Origin: JBFHFS01 sp041583495
GTDB taxonomy: Bacteria > Bacteroidota > Bacteroidia > Bacteroidales > Marinilabiliaceae
DNA: 64,000 nt
NCBI GenBank assembly: GCA_041583495.1
Contig: JBFHFS010000009.1
Coordinates: 1 to 64,000 of the forward strand
Direction: 5' to 3'
The notes under the pieces are model-generated. The model was not told the origin of the DNA. It was given only the letters and a program-made list of their open reading frames with translations, and searched no databases. A program made the position numbers and the translations under genes. Positions 1 to 7,922 of the stretch are shown piece after piece (position 1 is the first letter of the stretch; the number at the start of each line of letters is the position of its first letter).

Positions 1-360
1 AGCTAATCGCCCGTTTATTGTAAAAACGGTATGTAATCAAATTGCTTATCGCCTTATGAGGTCTTTTCCCCCGGCCCTCCCGTGATCTTCTCACGGGATG
101 CTCTGAACCAACTGAGCTAATCGCCCGTTTATTGTAAAAACGGTATGTAATCAATTTGCTTATCGCCTTATGAGGTCTTTTCCCCCCGGCCCTCCCGTGA
201 TCTTCTCACGGGATGCTCTGAACCAACTGAGCTAATCGCCCGTTTATTACAAAAACGGTTGTATTTTTAATTCTATGGGGTTTGAAGAACTTTTCCTTCG
301 ACCCTCCCGTGATTAACCCACGGGATGCTCTGACCTAACTGAGCAAATTGCACTGCCTTT
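1..360 (-). repeat. Tandem tRNA-like units (three copies, about 115-bp period)
   Basis: Two nearly identical units (1-114 and 115-229) and a diverged third (230 to about 352) each carry, on the minus strand, the 5' half of a tRNA: an acceptor-like GGGCGAT, a perfect D arm (GCTC/GAGC) and a long anticodon-like hairpin (CCCGTGA/TCACGGG in units 1-2). The T arm lacks the TTCGAAT loop and has GGAAAAG there, and no 3' strand complementary to GGGCGAT follows. Unit 3 keeps the D arm and both hairpins although its primary sequence differs. The array reaches base 1, so more units, or the parental tRNA, may lie to the left. They are not canonical tRNAs; either decayed tRNA duplications or structured tRNA-derived RNAs. 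Confidence 0.6.
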
Positions 361-414
361 GTCAAAAGCGATGCAAATATATAAGAGTTTCCATCAACTG
401 CCAAATATTTTATT

Positions 415-1710
415 TCATTTCTCTAGCACCTCTGCCACTACAAAAGTGCTACCTCCCACAAAAATAGCATCATTACACCCTGCATTTTTCTTTGCAGCGG
501 CAAAAGCCGAGGCAACATTTTCATAAGAATCCCCCTCTAAACCGAAAAGGAGTGCCTTATTTTTTAAAACTTCCTGGTGCATGGCCCTTGGAATGGCAGC
601 CTTTGTAAAATAATAAATGGCCTGTTGGGGCATAAGGGCCAGAACGGAATCAACATCCTTATCATTAACCATCCCAAACACCACATGCAAAACATTGTAA
701 GACAATGTTTTTAACTGAGCAACAATCCTTTGAATGCCATCCTGATTATGGGCAACATCACAAATCACCAAGGGCTTGTCCCCCAATTTTTGCCACCTCC
801 CGGCCAATCCGGTTTGCTTAACTGTATTTGCCAGCCCCTGTTGTAGTTGATTTTCACTTATCCTATAACCTTGTTTGCGAAGCACATCCACAGCTGCCAA
901 AACCGTTCTAAGGTTTTCTTGTTGATAAAGGCCCGCCAGAGGCAATTTATACTGTTTGGACTCAGTCCCTCCTTTTGTCTGCGAAAGGGTAATAGATTGA
1001 ATATCGCCGTCACACTCACCCTTCAAAACAAAATAAGCATCATCAGCAAAGGATATCGGAGCTTTCTTCTCTTTGGCAATCTGCTCAAAAACAGGTGCCA
1101 CTTCCTTCTGCCGGCGACCCACCACCACAGGCACACCTTCCTTTATGATCCCTCCTTTTTCGAAGGCAATCAACTCGAGAGTTTGTCCCAGCAAGCCCAC
1201 ATGATCGAGACTTATATTTGTAATTACCGACAGGTCAGGACAAATAATATTCGTGGAATCGAGCCGTCCTCCAAGCCCTACTTCTACCACGGCCACATCC
1301 ACTTGTTCCAGCGCAAAATAGTGAAAAGCCATGGCCACTGTCATTTCGAAGAAAGAAGGTTTCACCTCATCAATCAAACTTCGATTCTCTTCAACAAAAG
1401 AGATTACGAAGGACTCAGGAGCCATTTGCCCATCAATTCGGATACGCTCCCTAAAATCGGTGAGATGCGGGGAAGTATATAACCCTGTTTTATAACCGGC
1501 CGATTGCAATATAGACGCCAGCATATGAGAGACCGATCCCTTTCCGTTGGTGCCAGCCACATGAATGGCTTTAAATTTTCGATGCGGATGCCCCATCTGC
1601 TCATCCATCTTCAGGGTGTTTGACAAATCCGACTTGTAGGCAGACTGACCTGAACGCTGAAAAACAGGCAACTGACTGAACAAATAGGATAACGTCTCTT
1701 TATAATTCAT
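415..1710 (-). CDS. folC: Bifunctional folylpolyglutamate synthase / dihydrofolate synthase
   Basis: Cytoplasmic ATP-dependent ligase of the Mur-ligase superfamily that adds glutamate to dihydropteroate and to reduced folates, so making and retaining folate cofactors. The 431-residue length is normal for FolC. The P-loop VAGTNGKGSVSHML lies near residues 51-64, the family segment TSPHLTDFRERIRI follows at about 78-92, and a Mur-ligase C-terminal domain occupies the last 140 residues. Translation starts at an ATG giving MNYKETLSYL. It is transcribed leftward, towards the tRNA-like array, and divergently from the phoH-like gene with a 250-bp spacer. Family assignment is secure; whether both activities are present cannot be told from sequence. 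Confidence 0.95.
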   Translation of the reverse strand: MNYKETLSYLFSQLPVFQRSGQSAYKSDLSNTLKMDEQMGHPHRKFKAIHVAGTNGKGSVSHMLASILQSAGYKTGLYTSPHLTDFRERIRIDGQMAPESFVISFVEENRSLIDEVKPSFFEMTVAMAFHYFALEQVDVAVVEVGLGGRLDSTNIICPDLSVITNISLDHVGLLGQTLELIAFEKGGIIKEGVPVVVGRRQKEVAPVFEQIAKEKKAPISFADDAYFVLKGECDGDIQSITLSQTKGGTESKQYKLPLAGLYQQENLRTVLAAVDVLRKQGYRISENQLQQGLANTVKQTGLAGRWQKLGDKPLVICDVAHNQDGIQRIVAQLKTLSYNVLHVVFGMVNDKDVDSVLALMPQQAIYYFTKAAIPRAMHQEVLKNKALLFGLEGDSYENVASAFAAAKKNAGCNDAIFVGGSTFVVAEVLEK

Positions 1711-1968
1711 AGGCCATTAATCTCATATTTCAACCCTCAAAATTCCGAAAAAAAATAGATAAATCTCCATTCTCAAGCACCTTTCGTTTCACAAAGGGCA
1801 AAATTTAAGTAATGCCATCTGCGTATCTCAGATCAAGAAGAGAAAAAGGGAAGAACAGATTTTTAGAAAGATAAGGCCATAAATTCCACAATTCAGCCAC
1901 AAGCCATTCCCCACAACACAAAAAAACGTTATATTTAGAAAACAATATTTATTAAAAGCGACGTGGAT

Positions 1969-3312
1969 ATGACTAAAAAAAAGAATGCCGAAGGGAAAAT
2001 CTTTGTTTTGGACACGAATGTTTTACTTCACGACCATAAATGCCTCTATTCGTTTGAAGAAAATGACGTGATCATTCCCATTGTAGTTTTGGAGGAGTTG
2101 GACAAATTTAAAAAAGGCAATGACCAGATAAACTTTCAGGCTCGTGAATTCGTCAGAGAGATGGATCGCCTGGCCGGTGAAAACCTCTTTACCGAAGGCA
2201 TCTCTTTAGGAGAAGGACACGGGCGCCTGTTTATCGCCACAGGAAAACCACTCCCCCCAGAGATGGAAGCCTCTTTTTCAGAAAAAACACCTGACCACCG
2301 AATACTGGCCATCGCCCTGCACGTGAAAGCCACTTTCCCTCAGCGCCAAACAACCCTCATCACCAAAGACATAAACCTGAGAATGAAAGCCAAGTCCTTG
2401 GGATTAAAGGCTGAGGACTATGAATCAGACAAGGTCAAAAACATCGACATCCTTCATCAGGGGGTGGATACTATTGATAATTTTGACGCAGCTCTGATTG
2501 AAGCACTCTACAAGGACGGGCAGTTTCCCAGTGATCAATACCCCCTAAAGGAAGAAGAGGTGCTGGTGCCCAACCAGTATTTTGTTTTAAGAAATGCTAA
2601 CCAGAGTGTTCTGGCCTGGTTCGACCCTCTGTCCAAGATGATCAGGCGGGTAGAGAAACACCAGGCCTTTGGCATAGAACCCCGCAATGCCGAACAAACC
2701 TTCTCTCTCCATGCCCTGCTTAACCCAGATATCAAGCTGGTTTCACTCACCGGAAAAGCGGGGACGGGAAAAACCCTTTTGGCGTTGGCCGCGGCCATGC
2801 AACAACACAAGCAATTCAATCAGATATTACTGGCACGCCCCATCATGCCCCTGGCCAACCGCGACCTGGGATTTCTGCCCGGCGACATCAATGAGAAGAT
2901 AGGGCCTTACATGCAGCCACTCTACGATAACCTATCGGTGATTAAGACCCGTTTCCAGCAACAAAGCAGAGAACTCTCTCTTATTGAGGAGATGCAAAAA
3001 CGTCAGGAATTGGTCATTACCCCCCTGGCCTACATTCGTGGACGCAGCCTTTCGGATGTCTTCTTCATCATTGATGAAGCCCAAAACCTGACTCCCCACG
3101 AGGTCAAGACAATCATCACCCGAGCAGGCGAAGGAACCAAAATGGTATTTACCGGCGACATCCATCAGATAGACTCTCCTTACCTGGATATGCAATCCAA
3201 TGGGTTGGCCTATTTCACCGACAAGATGAGAGGACAAGATCTGTTTGCACATGTAAACCTGGTCAAGGGAGAAAGAAGCTACCTGGCCGAACTCGCCTCC
3301 AACCTGTTATAA
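1969..3312 (+). CDS. PIN domain-PhoH ATPase fusion protein
   Basis: The N-terminal 150 residues form a PIN-type nuclease domain (FVLDTNVLLHD with its metal-binding aspartate; later acidic residues at EELDKF and TKDINLR). The C-terminal half is a PhoH ATPase with Walker A GKAGTGKT at about residue 264, Walker B FFIIDEAQN at about 368 and TGDIHQID. PIN-PhoH proteins (YlaK/PhoH2 type) act as RNA helicase/ribonucleases; a role in RNA turnover is inferred here. Length of about 447 residues is usual. A GTG at 1963 is also in frame, but the ATG at 1969 gives the more typical MTKKKN start. A hairpin terminator follows, so the gene is probably monocistronic. Confidence 0.92.
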   Translation: MTKKKNAEGKIFVLDTNVLLHDHKCLYSFEENDVIIPIVVLEELDKFKKGNDQINFQAREFVREMDRLAGENLFTEGISLGEGHGRLFIATGKPLPPEMEASFSEKTPDHRILAIALHVKATFPQRQTTLITKDINLRMKAKSLGLKAEDYESDKVKNIDILHQGVDTIDNFDAALIEALYKDGQFPSDQYPLKEEEVLVPNQYFVLRNANQSVLAWFDPLSKMIRRVEKHQAFGIEPRNAEQTFSLHALLNPDIKLVSLTGKAGTGKTLLALAAAMQQHKQFNQILLARPIMPLANRDLGFLPGDINEKIGPYMQPLYDNLSVIKTRFQQQSRELSLIEEMQKRQELVITPLAYIRGRSLSDVFFIIDEAQNLTPHEVKTIITRAGEGTKMVFTGDIHQIDSPYLDMQSNGLAYFTDKMRGQDLFAHVNLVKGERSYLAELASNLL

Positions 3313-3329
3313 CTACTTCAACCCATAGC

Positions 3330-3371
3330 AAGGAGATGGCAGGGTAATATTTCTATTACCCCCATCTCCTT
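3330..3371 (+). terminator. Intrinsic terminator after the phoH-like gene
   Basis: AAGGAGATGG (3330-3339) pairs perfectly with CCATCTCCTT (3362-3371), and an inner GGTAATA/TATTACC stem extends the hairpin. A pyrimidine-rich stretch with a T6 run follows within 20 bases. It isolates the upstream gene from the leader at 3400. Confidence 0.7.
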
Positions 3372-3392
3372 ACCTATTTGTCCTCTTTTTTC

Positions 3393-3400
3393 TATCTTTG
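3393..3400 (+). promoter_or_regulatory. Bacteroidota -7 promoter element
   Basis: TATCTTTG matches the Bacteroidota -7 consensus TAnnTTTG exactly. The nearest TTTG (3377-3380) is closer than the usual -33 spacing, so the upstream element is weak. Transcription would start near 3407 and read into the structured leader and mtaB. Confidence 0.5.
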
Positions 3401-3406
3401 CAACTT

Positions 3407-3650
3407 ATTTTTAACCATCTTCCGTATGCTCGTTTGTCAAAAAAACCTGGTGGAAGAACTTACATTCCTCCTGTTATACTGATAGCGGCGAGAACCACAC
3501 GGACTCTGGCCACGAAAAAGAGTATTGCTTTCAGGGAAAGGCTATTTCGCTCAAACAAAAAGGAATCGTACGGTTTGAAGGATCGAATTGTATCCTATAG
3601 CGGGAGCTGCCATTTAGCAATGGTTTATCGAACCAGACAGACAGCAAAAG
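3407..3650 (+). ncRNA. Candidate structured RNA, 6S RNA-like
   Basis: About 300 bases separate a consensus -7 element from mtaB and show no convincing protein. The stretch can close on itself: TGCT (3427-3430) plus GTTTGTC (3432-3438) pairs with GACAGAC (3636-3642) plus AGCA (3643-3646), an 11-bp long-range stem with one bulged C. Inside it TGGT (3448-3451) pairs with ACCA (3632-3635), followed by a loose central region and short hairpins (ATAGC/GCTAT at 3482-3486/3541-3545; CCATT/AATGG near 3611-3622). A long closing stem, an internal bubble and a span of about 220 nt are what 6S RNA (ssrS) shows, but I cannot align it to a family. A regulatory 5' leader of mtaB is the alternative. A 102-codon open frame here resembles nothing known to me. 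Confidence 0.4.
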
Positions 3651-3713
3651 GACTAATGAATCTAAGCACCAACCCTACATCTTTATTGCAGGGGACCATA
3701 GAATAAGAAAGAG

Positions 3714-5036
3714 ATGATAGATCAATCACAATTTCAAACACGAACAGTAGGTTTTTACACTTTGGGGTGCAAACTTAATTTCAGCGAAACATCGACCATC
3801 GCCAGGCACCTTCAGGAGGAAGGATTTAAGCGGGTCTCGTTCCATGATGCCGCCGATATTTATGTGATCAACACCTGCTCCGTTACAGAGACTGCCGACA
3901 AGAAATGCCGGCACATTATCCATAAAGCCCTTCGCACCAATCCAAACGCATTTATTGTTGTAACCGGTTGTTTTGCCCAACTCAAGCCGGAAAATATCGT
4001 GAAGATGCCCGGGGTAGATCTGGTGCTTGGAAGCAACGAAAAGTTTGATCTGACCAACTATCTTACCAACATAGAGAAAAAATCGGTTGCAGAGGTTCAC
4101 GCAGGCAACATCGCCAAGGATAAACGCTTCATGCCCTCTTACTCATCGGGCGACCGTACACGCAGTTTTTTGAAGGTGCAGGACGGGTGCGACTATATGT
4201 GTTCCTACTGCACCATTCCCCATGCACGTGGAAGATCACGAAACGGCACTATTGAGGATACCATCGCCCAGGCACGTGAGGCGGGCAAGGCAGGAGCCAG
4301 GGAGATCATCCTTACCGGCGTCAATATTGGCGACTTTGGAAAAAGCACCGGGGAATCTTTTTATGACCTGGTTAAGGCACTCGACCGGGTGGATGAAGTC
4401 GAACGCATTCGCATCTCCTCCATTGAACCCAACCTACTCGGAGAAGAGATCATTGAATGGGTTGCTCAATCCAAAAAGTTCATGCCTCATTTTCACATTC
4501 CGTTGCAATCGGGCAGCGATAAAATTCTTCAGCTAATGAAAAGGCGTTACGACACCGCCCTTTTCAAAAAGCGGGTCGACACCATTCGTCGACTTCTCCC
4601 CAACGCATTTATTGGGGTTGATGTTATCGTGGGGGTTCGGGGAGAAACGGACCGGGAATTTGAAACCACTCAGAAGTTTCTGCAATCTCTCGATGTCTCC
4701 CAATTGCATGTCTTTACCTATTCGGAAAGACCCAACACAAAAGCCCTGGAAATAGAATACAATGTACCCCTAAACCAACGCAAGGAAAGGAGCCAAATAC
4801 TTCATCAGCTTTCGGACCACAAGATGCGCCAGTTTTACCAGAGGTTTGAAGGCCTATCGGCCCCGGTCCTGTTCGAAGAACATCAAACCGATGGCACCAT
4901 GCATGGCTTTACGGATAATTACATTCGGGTGGAGACCCCCTACAACCAACAACTCACCAACCAGATAGTGAAGGTTCAGATGACAAAAGTATCGCCCTTT
5001 TCGGGACATATGCTTATTGAAAGCCCGAATCCATAA
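3714..5036 (+). CDS. mtaB: tRNA t6A37 methylthiotransferase MtaB
   Basis: Radical SAM enzyme that inserts sulfur and a methyl group at C2 of t6A37 in tRNAs reading ANN codons, giving ms2t6A. The 440 residues show the N-terminal UPF0004 iron-sulfur domain with its three cysteines (TLGCKLN near 19, NTCSV near 53, TGCFA near 87), the radical SAM motif CDYMCSYC near 158-165 followed by the HARGRSR segment, and a C-terminal TRAM-like domain from about 375. CKLNFSE rather than the MiaB-type CQMN, and the ADKKCR segment, favour MtaB. MiaB itself is at 42105. The ATG at 3714 follows the structured leader. Confidence 0.93.
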   Translation: MIDQSQFQTRTVGFYTLGCKLNFSETSTIARHLQEEGFKRVSFHDAADIYVINTCSVTETADKKCRHIIHKALRTNPNAFIVVTGCFAQLKPENIVKMPGVDLVLGSNEKFDLTNYLTNIEKKSVAEVHAGNIAKDKRFMPSYSSGDRTRSFLKVQDGCDYMCSYCTIPHARGRSRNGTIEDTIAQAREAGKAGAREIILTGVNIGDFGKSTGESFYDLVKALDRVDEVERIRISSIEPNLLGEEIIEWVAQSKKFMPHFHIPLQSGSDKILQLMKRRYDTALFKKRVDTIRRLLPNAFIGVDVIVGVRGETDREFETTQKFLQSLDVSQLHVFTYSERPNTKALEIEYNVPLNQRKERSQILHQLSDHKMRQFYQRFEGLSAPVLFEEHQTDGTMHGFTDNYIRVETPYNQQLTNQIVKVQMTKVSPFSGHMLIESPNP

Positions 5037-5189
5037 CTCGGTTTATTGGGAAAAAACCGCATAAACTCAATTTCTTTTGCATCTGGGTGTCTTTTTTTAA
5101 AGACTTCGTGTAATTTTAGGAGTTTAAACCAATCGCATTAATGTGCAAAAACAATGCGCTCTCTACTAAAAAACAAAACTTTACATATT

Positions 5190-5990
5190 ATGCCAAACAT
5201 ACAACACATATGCGAACAAACCGTGCTCATTGCCCGGGATACGGGTCGCTCCATCCGGAAATTTCGCGACGAGCATCAACCCAATATGGAAGCCAAAGGC
5301 AAAAACGATTTTGTAACCCCGGTAGATAAGGCCACCGAAAAGACCCTGGTTGAAGCGTTGAGTAAACTCCTTCCCGAAGCGGGTTTTATCACCGAAGAAA
5401 AAACCTCCAACAAACAGGGAACCCTTTACAATTGGATCATTGACCCCATCGATGGGACCACGAACTTTATTCACGGTCTCTTTCCTTATGCCATAAGCAT
5501 CGCCCTTATGCGCAAAAAAACAATCGTTGCGGGTGTGATATATGAAATGGGGCTGGACGAATGCTTTTATGCCTGGGAAAATGGGCCGGCGCTGCTAAAC
5601 GGCTCGCCCATTCGTGTCTCAAAAACCCCAAAGGTGGCCGACAGCCTTATTGCCACAGGTTTTCCCTACACCCAATACGACTTGATGCCCTTATTCATGA
5701 AGTCACTCGACTATTTTATGAAAAACAGTCATGGGTTAAGGCGGCTGGGCTCGGCTGCTACCGACCTGGCCTACGTGGCCTGTGGCCGTTTCGATGCCTT
5801 CTACGAGTATAATCTGAATGCCTGGGATGTTGCGGCAGGAGCCTTTCTGGTTCAGCAGGCAGGTGGACAAGTTGCCGACTTTAAGAAAGGCGACCAATAC
5901 ATTTTTGGAGGAGAGATTATTGCAGCCAACACCCCAATGTTTGAAGAGATCACCGAGGTAATAAACCAAATTATGCATCCCCGGCCATGA
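5190..5990 (+). CDS. suhB: Inositol-1-monophosphatase family protein
   Basis: Mg2+-dependent sugar-phosphate phosphatase of the IMPase/SuhB family. Motif 1 with a metal-ligand glutamate (ITEEKT), motif 2 DPIDGTTNF, and the C-terminal NAWDVAAGAFLV motif are all intact; about 266 residues is the family length. An in-frame ATG at 5154 would add 12 residues, but MPNIQHICEQ at 5190 aligns better with the family start. Its stop overlaps the ATG of the acyltransferase (ATGA), so the two are translationally coupled. The substrate (inositol phosphate or another sugar phosphate) and any SuhB-like role in rRNA transcription are not decided by the sequence. Confidence 0.88.
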   Translation: MPNIQHICEQTVLIARDTGRSIRKFRDEHQPNMEAKGKNDFVTPVDKATEKTLVEALSKLLPEAGFITEEKTSNKQGTLYNWIIDPIDGTTNFIHGLFPYAISIALMRKKTIVAGVIYEMGLDECFYAWENGPALLNGSPIRVSKTPKVADSLIATGFPYTQYDLMPLFMKSLDYFMKNSHGLRRLGSAATDLAYVACGRFDAFYEYNLNAWDVAAGAFLVQQAGGQVADFKKGDQYIFGGEIIAANTPMFEEITEVINQIMHPRP

Positions 5991-6874
5991 CCAAAATTCT
6001 TTACTACCTATGGCATCCACTTCTGTGGTTAATATCGTACATTCCCTTCTGGGTTCTTTACCGGATTTCGGATCTGCTCTATCTGCTTATCCGCCTGATC
6101 GGTTATCGTCGTAAAGTCATTCTCAGCAATCTGGAAAAGGCGTTCCCTGAGAAATCATTGCACTGGCGCAAAAAAATCCTACGAAAGTTTTACCGACACC
6201 TCTGCGACACGTTTATAGAGATCATAAAGCTTCAGCATATGTCGGAAAAAGAAATCAAACGGAGAATTACCTTCTCGAACACGCACATAATAGACGAGGC
6301 CTCCGACCGGGGAGAAGATGTGGTCGCCATTCTTGCTCATTATGGGAACTGGGAATACTGCCCCTCCATCAACCTTCACTTTAAACCCCTGTCCTGCAGC
6401 GTATACCGCCCCCTCAAGAACAAAGAGTTCGACAAATACATGCTTAACCTCAGATCCAGGTTTGGCTCGGACAATGTCACCATGAAGAACACTCTTCGTC
6501 ATGTACTTCAATTCAAAAAAAGCAATACACGTTTTGTTCTGGGCCTTATCTCCGACCAGAGTCCGGCCAGGAAGGAGATTCAATACTGGACCACTTTTCT
6601 TAACCAACCCACCCCCATCATTACGGGCCCGGAAAAAATGGCCCGCATCATGAAGGGCCCCGTGGTTTATATTAAACTAAGCAAACTCCGAAGGGGCTAT
6701 TACCATGTGGACGTAGTCCCCTATCCGGGAGATGTAAACACCTCCGGTGAACATGACCTCACTGAGTGGCATGTGCGTTTGCTGGAAGAATCCATTCGTA
6801 ACAGACCCGAACTCTGGCTCTGGTCACATAAACGATGGAAATATCAATCCAGTTTCTACGAAACAAAGCAATAA
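5987..6874 (+). CDS. LpxL/HtrB-type lysophospholipid acyltransferase
   Basis: Inner-membrane acyltransferase of the lipid A secondary acyltransferase family. It has an N-terminal hydrophobic anchor (about 5-35), the catalytic HX4E motif in AHYGNWEY near residue 118, and the later segments SDQSP (near 190) and GPEKMARI (near 210) typical of the family. The usual role is adding a second acyl chain to the lipid A precursor. Its start overlaps the stop of suhB, and a GT2 glycosyltransferase follows after 2 bp, so this is a three-gene envelope operon. About 295 residues is normal. Acyl-chain preference is unknown. Confidence 0.87.
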   Translation: MTKILYYLWHPLLWLISYIPFWVLYRISDLLYLLIRLIGYRRKVILSNLEKAFPEKSLHWRKKILRKFYRHLCDTFIEIIKLQHMSEKEIKRRITFSNTHIIDEASDRGEDVVAILAHYGNWEYCPSINLHFKPLSCSVYRPLKNKEFDKYMLNLRSRFGSDNVTMKNTLRHVLQFKKSNTRFVLGLISDQSPARKEIQYWTTFLNQPTPIITGPEKMARIMKGPVVYIKLSKLRRGYYHVDVVPYPGDVNTSGEHDLTEWHVRLLEESIRNRPELWLWSHKRWKYQSSFYETKQ

Positions 6875-6876
6875 GC

Positions 6877-7920
6877 ATGCAAGACTCCTCCCCCAAAACG
6901 GCAACCGTAGCCGTGGTTATTTTAAACTGGAACACCAGGGATTTGCTTAAACAATTCCTGCCCCTGGTAATTGCCAATTCACAGCACGAAGAGGTAGATA
7001 TAGTTGTCGCCGACAATGGCTCTACAGATGGCTCCGTGGAGATGATTAAGCTTAATTTTCCTCAAATTAAGCTCATCCTTTTGGACCGAAATTATGGATT
7101 TGCAGGAGGATACAACCGGGCTTTGAAGCAAATTGAGGCCCCTTATTCAGTGCTGTTAAACTCAGATGTGGAACCGGGCAGGAATTGGCTGACACCTCTA
7201 ATGGAAAAGATGCAGTCATCCTCCTCAATTGCCGCCTGTGTTCCTAAAATAAAATGCGTTAATAACCGATCCTTTTTTGAGTACGCCGGTGCAGCAGGAG
7301 GTTTTATCGATCGACTGGGATATACGTTTTGCCGCGGCCGACTCTTCAATGAGATCGAAGAGGACCGACATCAGTACGAACAACCCGGGGACATATTTTG
7401 GGGCAGCGGAGCAGCATTAATGGTGCAAACACACCTCTTCAACCAATCGGGAGGATTGGACAACCATTTCTTTGCCCACATGGAAGAGATTGACTGGTGC
7501 TGGCGAATGAAAAACAGAGGTCTTAAAATATGGTATATTCCACAAAGCGAAGTATTTCATCTTGGGGGAGGCACTCTTAGCAACCTATCCTCACGCAAAA
7601 CTTTTTTAAACTTCAGGAATAATCTATTTATGCTGTTCCGAAACCTTCCCAGGAAAGGTTTTCTCAAGCTGTTGATTACACGACTCATCCTCGATGGAGT
7701 CGCTGCCCTTAAATTTTTGCTGTCGGCAGAATGGAAACATGCAGCGGCGGTATTCTCAGCGCACATGGCATTTTACAGCGCAATAAAAAGACTCCGAAAA
7801 GAACGGGAAGACCTGCTTAAAGAAGTTGTATGCGACAACCATGCGGAGATTTATCCCAAAAGCATAGTATATGCTTTCTTTTTTAAAGGCGTTAAAAAGT
7901 TCGACGATCTTGTTTTCTAA
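6877..7920 (+). CDS. Glycosyltransferase family 2 protein
   Basis: GT-A fold, inverting GT2 transferase. It shows VVILNWN at the start, VVADNGSTDGS near residue 45, LDRNYGFAGGYN and the DXD-like NSDVEPG near 100, then FFAHMEEIDWCWRMK with the acidic catalytic-base region near 205, and HLGGGTL. This is the rhamnosyltransferase-like (WbbL) subgroup. The last 80 residues are amphipathic or weakly hydrophobic and probably attach to the membrane. A start at 6835 would run back into the upstream gene; the ATG at 6877, 2 bp after that gene's stop, fits better. Likely substrate is a nucleotide sugar for surface glycan assembly; donor and acceptor unknown. Confidence 0.88.
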   Translation: MQDSSPKTATVAVVILNWNTRDLLKQFLPLVIANSQHEEVDIVVADNGSTDGSVEMIKLNFPQIKLILLDRNYGFAGGYNRALKQIEAPYSVLLNSDVEPGRNWLTPLMEKMQSSSSIAACVPKIKCVNNRSFFEYAGAAGGFIDRLGYTFCRGRLFNEIEEDRHQYEQPGDIFWGSGAALMVQTHLFNQSGGLDNHFFAHMEEIDWCWRMKNRGLKIWYIPQSEVFHLGGGTLSNLSSRKTFLNFRNNLFMLFRNLPRKGFLKLLITRLILDGVAALKFLLSAEWKHAAAVFSAHMAFYSAIKRLRKEREDLLKEVVCDNHAEIYPKSIVYAFFFKGVKKFDDLVF

Positions 7921-7922
7921 AA

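Noticed and set aside
1..350. The tandem repeats as a CRISPR array
   Set aside because: Units are about 115 bp and repeat along their whole length, without short repeats and unique spacers, and they carry tRNA arms.
847..1482. A 211-codon plus-strand open frame antisense to folC
   Set aside because: It lies wholly inside the clearly conserved folC gene and its translation lacks any family-like motif; it is a shadow of the real frame.
3398..3706. A 102-codon open frame upstream of mtaB as a protein gene
   Set aside because: It starts at the -7 element itself, has low-complexity-free but meaningless composition, and the stretch has long-range base pairing instead.
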